Shown one piece after another: positions 55,501 through 63,923 of a stretch of 64,000 nt of DNA (its first letter is position 1; every line of letters starts with the position of its first letter). The notes under the pieces are model-generated. The model worked only from the letters and a program-made list of their open reading frames with translations. It searched no databases and was not told the DNA's origin. The position numbers were made by a program, and so were the translations under genes. Where the stretch lies: positions 1-64,000 of IMG/VR virus record IMGVR_UViG_3300032288_003197; one strand, 5' to 3'. This stretch comes from a virus.

Positions 55501-56670
55501 TTCGTTTTGTCGGCAATGAGTGAGCTCATGTGCCATGGTTCTCAGGATGTCCAACACATGACGTCCGCTGGTGGCTAGATGCAATAAGTTGTTATCTGGA
55601 TCAAATTGACCAAAGCTGCCGGTGCTTTCGCTCCAGTCTGTGTTGTGATGCAACACCATTTCGGGAGCGTTTTCAATATCTAAAAAGTCTATGCAATTGT
55701 CGAAAAATCTTGATAGAACAATGTCAATGTCATTTTCAGTGAGGAACATGGCAGTGGTGGGATTCACACCATCTGGTGATTCATCAACAGGTTCTTCCAG
55801 GATGCTCTTGGTACTGGGGTTGACACCATCTGGTGATTCTGAAAAGCGACTTTCGCCGCCACCACCGTCACCGCCGACCTCGCCGCTGTCACTGAAGCTG
55901 AAGCCGGGAGCCCAATAACCACCAAAGCCATATTTGACTTTTTTCTTTTTGTTTTTCTTTTTAGCTTCAGCCATGCTCAAGTCTCGATCTCGAGCAGCAG
56001 TCACGGCGTCTTTCAGCAACTTGATGCAACCACTGTTTCTCAACAGTTTGAAAGCAATGTTTTCGCAACCAAACTCACCGTGTTGAGCCAGGCCAGCTTG
56101 ACGCATCTGTTTGATCTTTTGCCACAGTGCGTTGATAACAGTCTCGTCGCCTTGCTTGACTGCATCATGAATTCGTGCGTCAAGGTCAGCCACTTTGTCA
56201 CGCACACAGGCATCATCTATCTTGGCACGTCTGCGACGAGGAACTGAGATCCACTTGCGGTCTTTTACGGAATAGATGCCTTGACTGTGATGCGGTTGAT
56301 CAGCGGGTTGCACATACAACTCAACGTCAGCACCACCAATGGTTATGTTGTGCTCGTTGTTGTACTGATATTTCTTGGCCGTGAACAGTTCTTGATACAC
56401 CGGATCCGACGGCATTTGCACCACAAGGTGCAAATCAATGTCAGAATTGGGAGTGTAACTGTAGGCTGCGTTTGAGCCTGAAAGTGTGATGTCTTGGATG
56501 TCAAGATTTTCTACACCCAAAAATTCTTGGAAATCAGCAGCGATGGCCAAGAGTTTTTCACGCACTTGCGGCAACAAGTGTTCGTCACGACCCCAGAGCT
56601 TGGGGTTGAGACGATTGTGAAATTTTACCGCATCGGCAAGATTATAAGAGTCCAGTTCTAGAATGTTCAT
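52564..56670 (-). CDS. Giant multidomain protein: nucleotidyltransferase, zinc metallopeptidase, amidoligase
   Basis: 1368 residues, uninterrupted. Head MNILELDSYN has ILE-L. Residues 60-125 form a pol-beta-type nucleotidyltransferase: SGSNAAYSYTPNSDIDL (GS...SDID) and Asp 115. Residues 240-310 are a Lys-rich linker and two copies of ESPDGVNP. Residues 375-415 hold HELTHC (HExxH, His 381, His 385) with Glu ligands nearby, a zinc peptidase. From 653 GMEFEMVVPN to about 1075, with VVEPDGSIEADDHNDAGLEF, VSPPL, GLHINISVPG and WIEFRSPGG, is an ATP-grasp amidoligase. The tail (1100-1368) is Pro/Gln-rich with two small repeats. Probably packaged and injected. Confidence 0.75.
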   Translation of the reverse strand: MNILELDSYNLADAVKFHNRLNPKLWGRDEHLLPQVREKLLAIAADFQEFLGVENLDIQDITLSGSNAAYSYTPNSDIDLHLVVQMPSDPVYQELFTAKKYQYNNEHNITIGGADVELYVQPADQPHHSQGIYSVKDRKWISVPRRRRAKIDDACVRDKVADLDARIHDAVKQGDETVINALWQKIKQMRQAGLAQHGEFGCENIAFKLLRNSGCIKLLKDAVTAARDRDLSMAEAKKKNKKKKVKYGFGGYWAPGFSFSDSGEVGGDGGGGESRFSESPDGVNPSTKSILEEPVDESPDGVNPTTAMFLTENDIDIVLSRFFDNCIDFLDIENAPEMVLHHNTDWSESTGSFGQFDPDNNLLHLATSGRHVLDILRTMAHELTHCRQNELQTLPDDAGGTGSPWEDEANAMAGRIMRHWADKHPEMFRDVSLEESASGYIPKNKKQARDPRYSMALTVDIKPGQVGREANKLALDTDSQGKPALLMKTVNLREGRMPQPSQGPGQYRELNQPLGPETPPTMPAGTVRVDVSDVYDWYKLGQHISNMKGLGKHDFGKGPPSAIISFGDEETEHKFIKDLKATGLDVTDIDPKDPQQPAGMRKIKTDPTYNVDEEDDLVESLRREFELLEDEVLGEIRMSPSNLRQEAAKTGARAGMEFEMVVPNVDIDNGDGVGSVDPEPDWNYNESVGDIEDAVRFFDDGEYNGGREIADLREEMTNQYYEWLEERREQQWKEDVDDYVRDWLWRTYEDEWRQEAEQQILDSAPEFGVNDEELRSKIEELVQEKHDAALDGVGSSDMDAAYEEWSEEFNENAALESEWLESEGIETMRDVLRNYDVNWPHWVYPETNTAIDSVGDDFEAAIGRPVNTSSSYSQGRREAGHYVVEPDGSIEADDHNDAGLEFVSPPLPIDQMLSDLNKVKAWATSRGCYTNSSTGLHINISVPGYSQDRLDFVKLALLMGDQYVLDTFGRSSNSYCESALKIVKDRVKQDPNAAQSLLNKMRGHMEDLASKAIHSGETGKYTSINTKEGWIEFRSPGGDWLNENFDQIENTLLRFTVAMSAALDPEAYREEYQKKLYKLLSKDSADTDTIQYFTKYAVGDLPQQALKSFVRQAQLQRSVAKGKQTGAMWWNVEWENTRSIEVVASNAQEAIAAAVREWGIHPMSQAAQSLRAKPLRPYQGSAPKSAGPTVNGRPSNPDGSYVIVRNRASVDDPIAYRFMAADAGDADTVLLQWSRENPGEWQLRYDPGQRLGQPPVPGSTLDLQRQRAAQYQSVPIPGVTDVELDIPLATQTPSTQQSSDPGSLIDQGLAASGRFTGEWQVVDNNGRELYRFGGVGNSQGDANRVATRWLAQQGYTYGTQVEVLPIMR

Positions 56671-56687
56671 TGAACTCTTATTTATTG

Positions 56688-57569
56688 TTAATCGCCGTTG
56701 GCTGCTTTCTTGGGTTTCTTCCGGCTGGCAGCAATCACCTTGCTCTCAGGTTCGGCCACTGGTTCAGGAGCTGCAGGTGCAGGTGCAGGTTCAAATACTG
56801 CTTTGAGATCACGGTACACTTGTTCTTGTGCATTGCCGTCAAATGTGTAGGTGCCAGTATGGCGCAACAACACACGTTTATCCACCCAGACTTGACCGCC
56901 TAGATCACGCCAGTTTTCACAGAATGTCCAGTCTTCACTGTAGTAGCGGCCTTCGCGCACAGCAGTGTCAAAGTAGGTTTTCATGTACTGGTCAAGTTCA
57001 CGTGGCAAACCAATGTCATTGGCAAAAGTACGCACAGCAGGGTGAGCATTCAACTTGTCAAATACATCACGCTTGATCAACAAGAATCCTGTGCCAGTTT
57101 TTGATACTTCAATCAAGGGCGAATTAGGATCTTCCACCACACCAGGAATGCCGTTCACACACCATTTCACTGGCAGACTCTTCATGGGGTACAAACCGCC
57201 TATGACGTCTTTTTGTGCATCCAACATCACCAGTAAATGCCAGGGCTCCCAGCCAATGTCTGCGTCAATAAACATCAAGTGTGTGCTGTCTTTGTTGTGC
57301 AAGAACTTGGCAGTAAGCGTGTTTCTAGCACGACTAATCAAGCTCTCGTTGGTCATGGTTTCTACAGTCCAATCCAGGCCCAGTTGTCTAGCAGTATTGC
57401 TCCACTTGATGTAACTCATGAATGTTGATTCAGTGAGTTGTCCACCGTAACATGGCATACAGATGTGAACTCGAGTGGTTCTCAAATAGTCAATGTTGAC
57501 TTGAATGTTTTGTTGATTTGTTTGCGCAGGATTGGTGGGCGCAGTTGTTGTGGGTTGGGCGTCAGCCAT
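56688..57569 (-). CDS. Phage family 2-like glycosyltransferase
   Basis: 293 residues. VHICMPCYGGQLTESTF, then NESLISRARNTLTAKFL, THLMFIDADIGWEP (DxD), VIGGLYPMKSLP, TGFLLIKRDVF and YYSEDWTFCENWRDLGG form the GT-A core common in phages. The end is an Ala/Pro/Glu tail with RKKPKKAAN. Likely glycosylates virion or host structures. Confidence 0.8.
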   Translation of the reverse strand: MADAQPTTTAPTNPAQTNQQNIQVNIDYLRTTRVHICMPCYGGQLTESTFMSYIKWSNTARQLGLDWTVETMTNESLISRARNTLTAKFLHNKDSTHLMFIDADIGWEPWHLLVMLDAQKDVIGGLYPMKSLPVKWCVNGIPGVVEDPNSPLIEVSKTGTGFLLIKRDVFDKLNAHPAVRTFANDIGLPRELDQYMKTYFDTAVREGRYYSEDWTFCENWRDLGGQVWVDKRVLLRHTGTYTFDGNAQEQVYRDLKAVFEPAPAPAAPEPVAEPESKVIAASRKKPKKAANGD

Positions 57570-57632
57570 GTTTACTCCATAAAAGTTGTGTATTATTTAC
57601 AGAGTATAACACCCCAGCTGAATTTTTTCTAG

Positions 57633-58202
57633 TTATTTCCGGCCAATAACCATGAAACGACTGTATTCAGTTTCGGGATCTTCTAGATCTAGACTGCCTG
57701 AATACAGCACTTGACTCAAGGGAAATTGTTGTTCGATGTCTTGGGCACCGCGAAATTTGGCACCAGGGTCTTGGTCTCGGGCCTGCAAGGCCACCAAGGT
57801 TCCCGGAGGAATATTATCAAACCATGCACGACCTGGCATGTCTGTAAGACTGGTGTTGACCACAGCGCCCTTGCGATCCAGCTGTCTGTAGTCTATGTCA
57901 TTGGCATCTTTCAGCATGAATTCAACGCGGGGTACTCCGTGCCGGCGCAGCATTTTTTCACTGGTTCGGACAAATTCTGGGTCAGTTTCCACGTTGATGA
58001 TTTGATCTACTTGTAGATATCCTGACTTGTCAATCAGCATGGCGAGATTGCCATACCATGCACCCAGCACATACATCACAGTGATATGCGGTTGTATTTT
58101 TGCCAGTTCACTGATCAGCCACAACTTACTGAACACCAGGTCGGGTGTGTAACTGCCTTCAAGACTGTAGCCCGAACTTTCGGTCAAGTCTGCGATTTTC
58201 AT
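57633..58202 (-). CDS. Methyltransferase-like phage protein (189 aa)
   Basis: From ATG 58202 (ATGA overlap with the next gene): MKIADLTESSGYSLEGSYT, with LTE-S near the start. MYVLGAWYGNLAMLIDK takes the place of the SAM glycine loop, IINVETDPEFVRTSEKML the acidic strand 2, and VNTSLTDMPGRAWFDNIP strand 4. Substrate unknown. Similar proteins occur in T4-like phages. Confidence 0.6.
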   Translation of the reverse strand: MKIADLTESSGYSLEGSYTPDLVFSKLWLISELAKIQPHITVMYVLGAWYGNLAMLIDKSGYLQVDQIINVETDPEFVRTSEKMLRRHGVPRVEFMLKDANDIDYRQLDRKGAVVNTSLTDMPGRAWFDNIPPGTLVALQARDQDPGAKFRGAQDIEQQFPLSQVLYSGSLDLEDPETEYSRFMVIGRK

Positions 58203-59086
58203 TTCTTTTTGCGTCCAGCGCAGTGAGCACGTTGACTGAAGCCTTGAGGGCGGGCACAGTTGATTGACTTTTTGTACTTCTGGCTCCACTTTTCTTCAAC
58301 GTAGTCTTCGTCAATGGGCTGATTTTCACGCTGTTGATATCCAGCCCACATACCGCCCACAGCCGGTGTGCCGGCCATTTGTCCCGACTCTTCATCCATG
58401 GGCTCACGATGCAGTCTTTGCTGTAGCTGACGAAACTGCGGAGTCAATTCTGGTCGCTGGCTTTCCAAGGTGGCTGCCCAGCCTTGATTTTCATCCACTG
58501 TGCTGCCAATCGCTGTGTCCAACATCTTGACCACCGTGGTAGCCAACTTAGGATTCTTTTGTGTGGCAGGATACAGGCTCATCACAAGAGCAGTCTTGCG
58601 CTTTTCATTCAATTGCGGCCAAGCAGTGCGAATCTCTGTGGCCGATGTCATACCAGGGCCAAACTCCACTGTGGGCAAGTAGGCCATGTAGGCGTGCCGA
58701 TTAAATGATTCCAATCGATTGGCTCCCTCCAAGGGTTGCAAGTATGCTGGCTCACCATTCTTTTTGACTCCACCGGCCTGTGGTGGTTTGTCAGCGTCTT
58801 TTTCTGAACGCACAAAAATCAGTCGATCCGATTCGGGGTCAAAACTCTTGGTGATTTCTTCGGCTCTAAATGGTGACTTGACCTGTACAAAGTGTCCGGG
58901 TTCAACGCCGGCCAGTTGAGCCAGCTTTTCTTTTACAGCAAAGGGAAATGGTCTTGAACTGGTGTCATTTGTGGCTGCCACAAATACTTCAGCGTCGGGA
59001 AATGCTCGTTGAATGCTGTGATAAAGCGCCGCGTGTCCTGCGTGAAACGGGTGAAAGCCCCCGGGCATGATGACTACTGTACTCAT
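58199..59086 (-). CDS. Nucleotidyltransferase (HIGH-type adenylyl/cytidylyltransferase)
   Basis: 295 residues. VIMPGGFHPFHAGHAALYHS holds the HxGH motif (FHAGH). VEVFVAATNDTS, VRSEKDADKPPQAGG and MTSATEIRTAW (the ISSTxxR counterpart) follow. C-terminal third is a basic tail with RPQGFSQRAHCAGRKKK. The fold is that of NMN/PPAT adenylyltransferases; T4-like phages encode similar proteins, some linked to NAD. The tail suggests nucleic-acid or head association. Confidence 0.75.
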   Translation of the reverse strand: MSTVVIMPGGFHPFHAGHAALYHSIQRAFPDAEVFVAATNDTSSRPFPFAVKEKLAQLAGVEPGHFVQVKSPFRAEEITKSFDPESDRLIFVRSEKDADKPPQAGGVKKNGEPAYLQPLEGANRLESFNRHAYMAYLPTVEFGPGMTSATEIRTAWPQLNEKRKTALVMSLYPATQKNPKLATTVVKMLDTAIGSTVDENQGWAATLESQRPELTPQFRQLQQRLHREPMDEESGQMAGTPAVGGMWAGYQQRENQPIDEDYVEEKWSQKYKKSINCARPQGFSQRAHCAGRKKK

Positions 59087-59101
59087 AATGAGTATTTAGC
59101 G

Positions 59102-59545
59102 TCACATGTTTTCTAGGAACCAAAGGTATATGGGAGTGGTAAACTTGAATTTTACAGCACCGTTGCAGCCCATGAATCCGTAAAATTTATGATCTGCTGA
59201 TGACTGTGAGCCGTTGAAATCATGAGTGTACGTGGCCAGCTGCTGAAATAGATGGTTGATATCTATTTCATCCATGTTCAAGTTTGTCACACTCAACATG
59301 GCGTCCGACAGTATTTCACCAGCTTCGTTGATTTTGGTATGTTCGGGTAATTTTCCAAACATTTCAAATGCCAATTCGTGTTCGCCATCATCGTCTGAAA
59401 AATCATGCTGTATCTCTGTTTCACTGCTTACGTGAGCATTTTCGTATATCACTGCGCCGTTGAAATGAATACGCAATCCCAAGGGCACAGCAAAGTCAGT
59501 GGATCCCACAGTGAGTTTTAGCGTAATTTTTTCGGAGGTTGACAT
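59102..59545 (-). CDS. Beta-sandwich phage protein, possible virion component
   Basis: 147 residues: KITLKLTVGSTDFAVPLGLRIHFNG..., acidic strands, SDDDGEHELAFEMFGK, and a C-terminal HKFYGFMGCNGAVKFKFTTPIYLWFLENM region. Plan of a jelly-roll. Next to another virion-like gene. Not recognised. Confidence 0.6.
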   Translation of the reverse strand: MSTSEKITLKLTVGSTDFAVPLGLRIHFNGAVIYENAHVSSETEIQHDFSDDDGEHELAFEMFGKLPEHTKINEAGEILSDAMLSVTNLNMDEIDINHLFQQLATYTHDFNGSQSSADHKFYGFMGCNGAVKFKFTTPIYLWFLENM

Positions 59546-59555
59546 TCTTGATTCC

Positions 59556-59921
59556 TCAGTACGTAATAGTTACTTGATTGATGGTACCACCTGAAAAACC
59601 CTCCACTCTCACTCGCATCCAAGTAAAGTTTCCAGTCACTGTTTCGGGGTGATAATCCGTGAGTGGGGTAGTGGAGCCATCGCCGTACACAAAAGTGGTG
59701 AACCAAGTGGCCGAATCTGCGTCAGAATCCAAGGTGGCTTCCAGGGTCATGACACCTTCAAAGCCCGTGACCGAAAACAACACAGTCTGAACTCCGCCTT
59801 GACCACGATAGTAATTTGATGCCAGGCGGGCATCACTTATCCAATCTTGACTTGACCCGTCGTAGTTGCCCGAAGGTGTTCCGTACACAGTGGTATCAAG
59901 AATGGTGTACGTTGTGGTCAT
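59556..59921 (-). CDS. Virion-like beta protein (121 aa)
   Basis: MTTTYTILDTTVYGTPSGNYDGSS..., Gly/Thr/Ser-rich strands, WFTTFVYGDGSTTPLTD and VTGNFTWMRVRVEGFSGGTINQV, as in small tail or fibre accessory domains. TAATG coupling with the next gene. Confidence 0.65.
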   Translation of the reverse strand: MTTTYTILDTTVYGTPSGNYDGSSQDWISDARLASNYYRGQGGVQTVLFSVTGFEGVMTLEATLDSDADSATWFTTFVYGDGSTTPLTDYHPETVTGNFTWMRVRVEGFSGGTINQVTITY

Positions 59922-60085
59922 TATGCTCGTTCCGCTTCCACAACCACGCCAGCCCCGGCTAGTTCTTCGGCCACTGATTGCAGTGCAGCCACAATATCAG
60001 ATGTGGCAATCTCGCCGCCCTGATCGCTGTCTTTGACCAATTTTGATAGTTTGATCACAACTATTTCTTCGTGAATTTTTGCCAT
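59921..60085 (-). CDS. Small phage protein (54 aa)
   Basis: Frame MAKIHEEIVVIKLSKLVKDS... ending VVVEAERA, 54 residues. Start at ATG 60085; stop overlaps the next start (TAATG). A helix-strand pattern with SDIVAALQSVAEELAG. Its place between coding genes and coupling at the end support it as real, although it is short. Function unknown. Confidence 0.7.
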   Translation of the reverse strand: MAKIHEEIVVIKLSKLVKDSDQGGEIATSDIVAALQSVAEELAGAGVVVEAERA

Positions 60086-60091
60086 AGTCAA

Positions 60092-60751
60092 TTATTTAGC
60101 ACGGCCCACTATTGGCAGGGTCTTTCTTACTACCCCGGGCACAACCATGCTGATCAATAGATCTGCGTTGGGCTCGTTGTGATCTACAAAGTTGTTAGAA
60201 CCCAAATAAATGCGCTTGCTGTTTACAAATCTTTCAAACCCCGGACTCAATCTGAATTGATCAGATCTTGTAGAAAAGTATTTGCGCAGTGATTCGATTT
60301 CATCTTGACTGATCCAGCGTTCTCGAAAGTAGGTTCTGAAACAGTGTTGAGGATCAACCAACGTGACAGCATTGGGCATGAGAGTCAGTGAAGCTTGATC
60401 AATTTTTTTGATTTTTCCAGTGGGCATGGACTCTAGATCTTGAAAATCTTCCGGGTGATTGGTATACAACCACATGCAGTGCCCCGAAACTGTTTTCTTA
60501 AATGGTCGGGTGCGAGACTGTAAAAAGTCACATACCCGGTGCAAAATGTCCTGTGTTGTCTGATCAATGTGTGAAGGGGCCGCCAGGTGGCGGCTATGCC
60601 AACTGTTTCTATAACGTATGGCTGTGTTGATTTTTGCATGATCTAATTCACGCAAAAAACTAGCATGCGGCAAATCAAACTGAACTGCATACTGCCACTG
60701 GCCAAAGTACAATTCACTGCGGGCCACCTCACGGATCTTGGAATCAAACAT
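60092..60751 (-). CDS. Unknown phage protein (219 aa)
   Basis: MFDSKIREVARSELYFGQWQYAV..., basic and aromatic. MPTGKIKKIDQASLTLMPNAV and YLGSNNFVDHNEPNADLLISMVVPG are its best-ordered parts. Start overlaps the ClpA stop by 8 bases. No motif identified. Confidence 0.65.
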   Translation of the reverse strand: MFDSKIREVARSELYFGQWQYAVQFDLPHASFLRELDHAKINTAIRYRNSWHSRHLAAPSHIDQTTQDILHRVCDFLQSRTRPFKKTVSGHCMWLYTNHPEDFQDLESMPTGKIKKIDQASLTLMPNAVTLVDPQHCFRTYFRERWISQDEIESLRKYFSTRSDQFRLSPGFERFVNSKRIYLGSNNFVDHNEPNADLLISMVVPGVVRKTLPIVGRAK

Positions 60752-63011
60752 CCGCTACCTTTATGATACCATTCTCTGAGACACCAATGTTGGATCTAGG
60801 AACCACATCAAATTCAACTTGGTCATCCAGCATGTTCACTGTGATGTCACAATCAGTGAGTCGATCAAACAAGATCTTCTTTGACAGCGGCACACGAATC
60901 AGCTGGTCGATTTTGCGCGACAGCGGTCTTGCACCCATTTTGGGATCGTAGCCTCGGTCGGCCAGCATGTCCACAACTGCTTCACTCAAGTTGAGTCGAA
61001 TGCCTTTGGCACTCAAGCTGGTCTTGAGTTCGTCCACGAATTTAACAACAACTTTCTTGATGGCCAAAGTATCCAACTTGTTGAACTTGACAATTTGATC
61101 AATACGATTGCGCAGTTCAGGTTTGAAGAACTCCTTGACTGCTTTGTCATCTTCGCCGGTCTTTTCAAAGTTGCCAAAGCCAATGTTGTTGGCTTCACTG
61201 TCTCGTGCACCTAGATTTGACGTCATAATGATGATGCAGTTTTTGCAGTTGGCTTTTTTGCCATTGCTGCTGGTGATAACACCTTCGTCCAACATCTGCA
61301 GCAGGATATTGGTGACATCGGGGTGTGCTTTTTCAATCTCATCAAACAAGATAACACTGAACGGATTTTTAGTAAGATCAGAGATCAGTTTGCCACCGCC
61401 TACGTTGCCATCCTCAAAGCCCACATAGCCCGGAGGAGCACCAATCAAACTACTCACTGAATGACGCTCTTGATATTCACTCATGTCATATTTGAGCAGC
61501 TTCATATCCAAGTTGTCACTCAGCAGTCGTGCCAGTTCAGTTTTACCTGTACCGGTTGGACCCAAGAACAAGAAGCTGGCCATGGGCCGTTTGTCATTGG
61601 CAATGCCGGCAAAGTTGATGTACACCCGCTCCAGCACACTATCCACTGCTGAGTCTTGTCCGTACAACTTCTGCTTGATGTTGCCTTCCAGCTCCATGAT
61701 CTTGGCACTACGCTCGTTTTGCAGTTTGTCTGTGGGCACGCCTGTCACACGAGTCAGCTGTTCTTCGATCATGCTTTTGGTAACTGTTACCAAGCCAGCA
61801 TCTTTCACACGCTCACGAGCACAGGCTGCATCAATCAAGTCAATGCTTTTGTCAGGATTCTTTTTATCGTGGATATAGCGATTTGCAAGTTCCACGGCAC
61901 TGGTGATCGCCTCGGTTTCAATGAGTACATTATGAAACTGTTCGAGCCTAGGTGATAGGCCAATGAGGATTTGTTCAGTGGTCGACGCATCCGGTTCATC
62001 AATCGCCAAGCGATAGAAACGCCGCATGAGTGCGCGATCTTTCTCAAAACTTTCATAGAATTCTTCCCAGGTGGTGCTGGCCACAACTTTAAGACTGCCC
62101 TTGGTGATAGCTGGTTTCAACATGTTGGCAAAGTCCAGGCTGCTGTTGCTGCCTGCACCAGCACCCTTCATGGTGTGTGCTTCGTCCACAAACAAGATAC
62201 AGTTCCGCTTGGCTTCCAGTGCAGCAATCACTGCCTTGAACTTTTCTTCAAATTCGCCGCGGTACTTGCTTCCTGCCAACAGCGAGCCAATTTCCAAGCT
62301 CCATACTTCGTGTCCCTTTAAGAATTCGGGCACACGGTCAGCGGCAATCTCCTGCGCCAAGCCGTCAATGATGGCAGTTTTGCCTACACCAGGATCGCCT
62401 ACCATGAGCACGTTGGCCTTGAAACGTCGAGCCAGCACAGTGATCATTTCTTCCAGTTCTTTGCTGCGACCAATTAGCGGCTCCAGTTGATTTTTGTTGG
62501 CTCGGGCAGTGAGATTTTCACAGTATTCATTCAAGATGTCGTCGGCTTGATCGGTGCTCATACCAGTGTCGGCAGCCGAAGTTTTGTAGGCCTTTTGCCA
62601 GTGATCCACAAACTCCTGTTTCTTCACACCGTATTTCAGCAAGAAGTAGTGTGCATGGCTGTTGGTTTCGGCCATGATTGACAGATACATGTCTATGGTT
62701 GTGACCAGTCTGCGGCCGGTAAACATCACCTGCACATGCACACGATTGAAAATGCGCTCCAAGGCCACAGTGCGTCGTGGTTGGGCGTCGGTGCTGTTGG
62801 TCACAAGATGTACTTGACTCAACAAATACTGCTGGATCTCGTTTTCCATTTGGTCAACTTCTACACCAAAAGCATCCAGGCATTTTCTAAATGCTGGATA
62901 ACGGATCATGCTCAACAGCAGGTGTTCAGTGGTGACATACTCGTGTTTGAGATTTTGGGCCAGTTTGACTGCGTTGTCAACAATGTGTTTGATTTCGGGA
63001 TTTTCTTGCAT
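60744..63011 (-). CDS. clpA: ClpA-type AAA+ unfoldase
   Basis: 755 residues, as E. coli ClpA (758). N-domain residues 1-140 (TTEHLLLSMI), Walker A1 GDPGVGKT (205-212) with LFVDEAHT, sensor region LKVVASTTWEEF, then a second module GPTGTGKTELARLL, SLIGAPPGYVGFEDG and LFDEIEKAHPDV. No ClpB middle coiled coil. NNIGFGNFEK near residue 610 looks like the IGL/F ClpP-docking loop, so it could feed the host ClpP. ClpA pulls proteins through and the ALAA tag is a known ClpAP substrate, suggesting a link with the phage tmRNA. Promoter TTGCTT-N17-TATAAT upstream. Confidence 0.92.
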   Translation of the reverse strand: MQENPEIKHIVDNAVKLAQNLKHEYVTTEHLLLSMIRYPAFRKCLDAFGVEVDQMENEIQQYLLSQVHLVTNSTDAQPRRTVALERIFNRVHVQVMFTGRRLVTTIDMYLSIMAETNSHAHYFLLKYGVKKQEFVDHWQKAYKTSAADTGMSTDQADDILNEYCENLTARANKNQLEPLIGRSKELEEMITVLARRFKANVLMVGDPGVGKTAIIDGLAQEIAADRVPEFLKGHEVWSLEIGSLLAGSKYRGEFEEKFKAVIAALEAKRNCILFVDEAHTMKGAGAGSNSSLDFANMLKPAITKGSLKVVASTTWEEFYESFEKDRALMRRFYRLAIDEPDASTTEQILIGLSPRLEQFHNVLIETEAITSAVELANRYIHDKKNPDKSIDLIDAACARERVKDAGLVTVTKSMIEEQLTRVTGVPTDKLQNERSAKIMELEGNIKQKLYGQDSAVDSVLERVYINFAGIANDKRPMASFLFLGPTGTGKTELARLLSDNLDMKLLKYDMSEYQERHSVSSLIGAPPGYVGFEDGNVGGGKLISDLTKNPFSVILFDEIEKAHPDVTNILLQMLDEGVITSSNGKKANCKNCIIIMTSNLGARDSEANNIGFGNFEKTGEDDKAVKEFFKPELRNRIDQIVKFNKLDTLAIKKVVVKFVDELKTSLSAKGIRLNLSEAVVDMLADRGYDPKMGARPLSRKIDQLIRVPLSKKILFDRLTDCDITVNMLDDQVEFDVVPRSNIGVSENGIIKVADV

Positions 63012-63038
63012 AGAATTTGATCTAGGTTCCTATGGTTT

Positions 63039-63067
63039 ATTATATTACTTACTGCTTTGATAAGCAA
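63039..63067 (-). promoter_or_regulatory. Promoter TTGCTT-N17-TATAAT before clpA
   Basis: Minus strand; good -10, moderate -35. Confidence 0.5.
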
Positions 63068-63081
63068 GCATTCTGACACTA

Positions 63082-63870
63082 TTATCGGTGTTGTTGAATG
63101 GCCTCGGCCAATTCTGGCGAGATTGACTCTGGTAACTGCGCTTGTAGTCGTACAAAAAGATCTCCTTGGTTGCTGTGCCGATCCTGAATCCCACGCCCGC
63201 GCAGACGCAGGGTTGTGCCGTTGGCAGTGAGTGGCGGAATTGTGACCACTAACCGGTGGCCGTCAATGTTGACAACTTCGGTTTCGCCGCCTAGAATCAT
63301 GTCCCAAACACTGGCACGGTGTTCTGTGGTGAGATTCAATTCATCTCTGCGAAACTGTGGGTGTGGTTGCACTCTGAATTCAATCACAAGATCTTGACCA
63401 CCGGGCGCAATGCCTTGATACTGCACCATGTCGCCGTCGTTGATGCCCCGGGGAATATCTATTTCTATGGTACTTTGGCCTTGCATGCTGCCCAGGGCCA
63501 CTTGCCTGCGGCCGCCGGTGACCACATCTCGCAGTGTGATCCACAAGCTCATTCTCATGTGATTGCGTCGGGGATGTTGGCCAGCAAAACCTCCCATGTG
63601 CTGCCCAAACATTTGATTGAGTATGTCGTTCATGTTGAACTGTGCACCAAAACCATTGGGAACGCCTTGAAACTGTGGTTGTGGATTGTCGTAGGCCCTG
63701 CGCTTGGCTTCATTGCCCAGCACATCATAGGCTGCTTGTATCTGCTGAAATCTAGCGGTGTCGCCACCTTTGTCGGGATGATGTTGACTGGCCAACTTTC
63801 TAAAAGCTCGCTTGATGTCATCTGCTGTAGCTGTTTTTGCAACACCCAAGGTGGCGTAGTGATCGGTCAT
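63082..63870 (-). CDS. dnaJ: J-domain protein (class B, CbpA-like)
   Basis: 262 residues. J-domain residues 1-62: [28 protein letters not shown] (HPD motif), IQAAYDVLG. Gly-poor Asn/Phe linker, then two beta client domains ([31 protein letters not shown]). The Cys-rich zinc domain of DnaJ is absent and the length is about 40 short of CbpA. It would stimulate host DnaK and hand clients to it. Lies next to ClpA, forming a chaperone pair. Confidence 0.9.
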   Translation of the reverse strand: MTDHYATLGVAKTATADDIKRAFRKLASQHHPDKGGDTARFQQIQAAYDVLGNEAKRRAYDNPQPQFQGVPNGFGAQFNMNDILNQMFGQHMGGFAGQHPRRNHMRMSLWITLRDVVTGGRRQVALGSMQGQSTIEIDIPRGINDGDMVQYQGIAPGGQDLVIEFRVQPHPQFRRDELNLTTEHRASVWDMILGGETEVVNIDGHRLVVTIPPLTANGTTLRLRGRGIQDRHSNQGDLFVRLQAQLPESISPELAEAIQQHR

Positions 63871-63876
63871 AGAAAA

Positions 63877-63904
63877 GGCCCTGTGTGTTTAATTATACAG
63901 GGCC
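63877..63904 (-). terminator. Terminator-like hairpin overlapping promoter
   Basis: GGCCCTGT, 12-base loop, ACAGGGCC, then TTTTCT on the minus strand, ending at the dnaJ start. The loop contains TATAAT (see 63892-63920). Confidence 0.6.
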
Positions 63905-63920
63905 TGTGTGGATGAGTTAA
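63892..63920 (-). promoter_or_regulatory. Promoter TTAACT-N17-TATAAT for dnaJ
   Basis: Minus strand; the -10 is in the loop of the hairpin above. Confidence 0.5.
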
Positions 63921-63923
63921 AAC

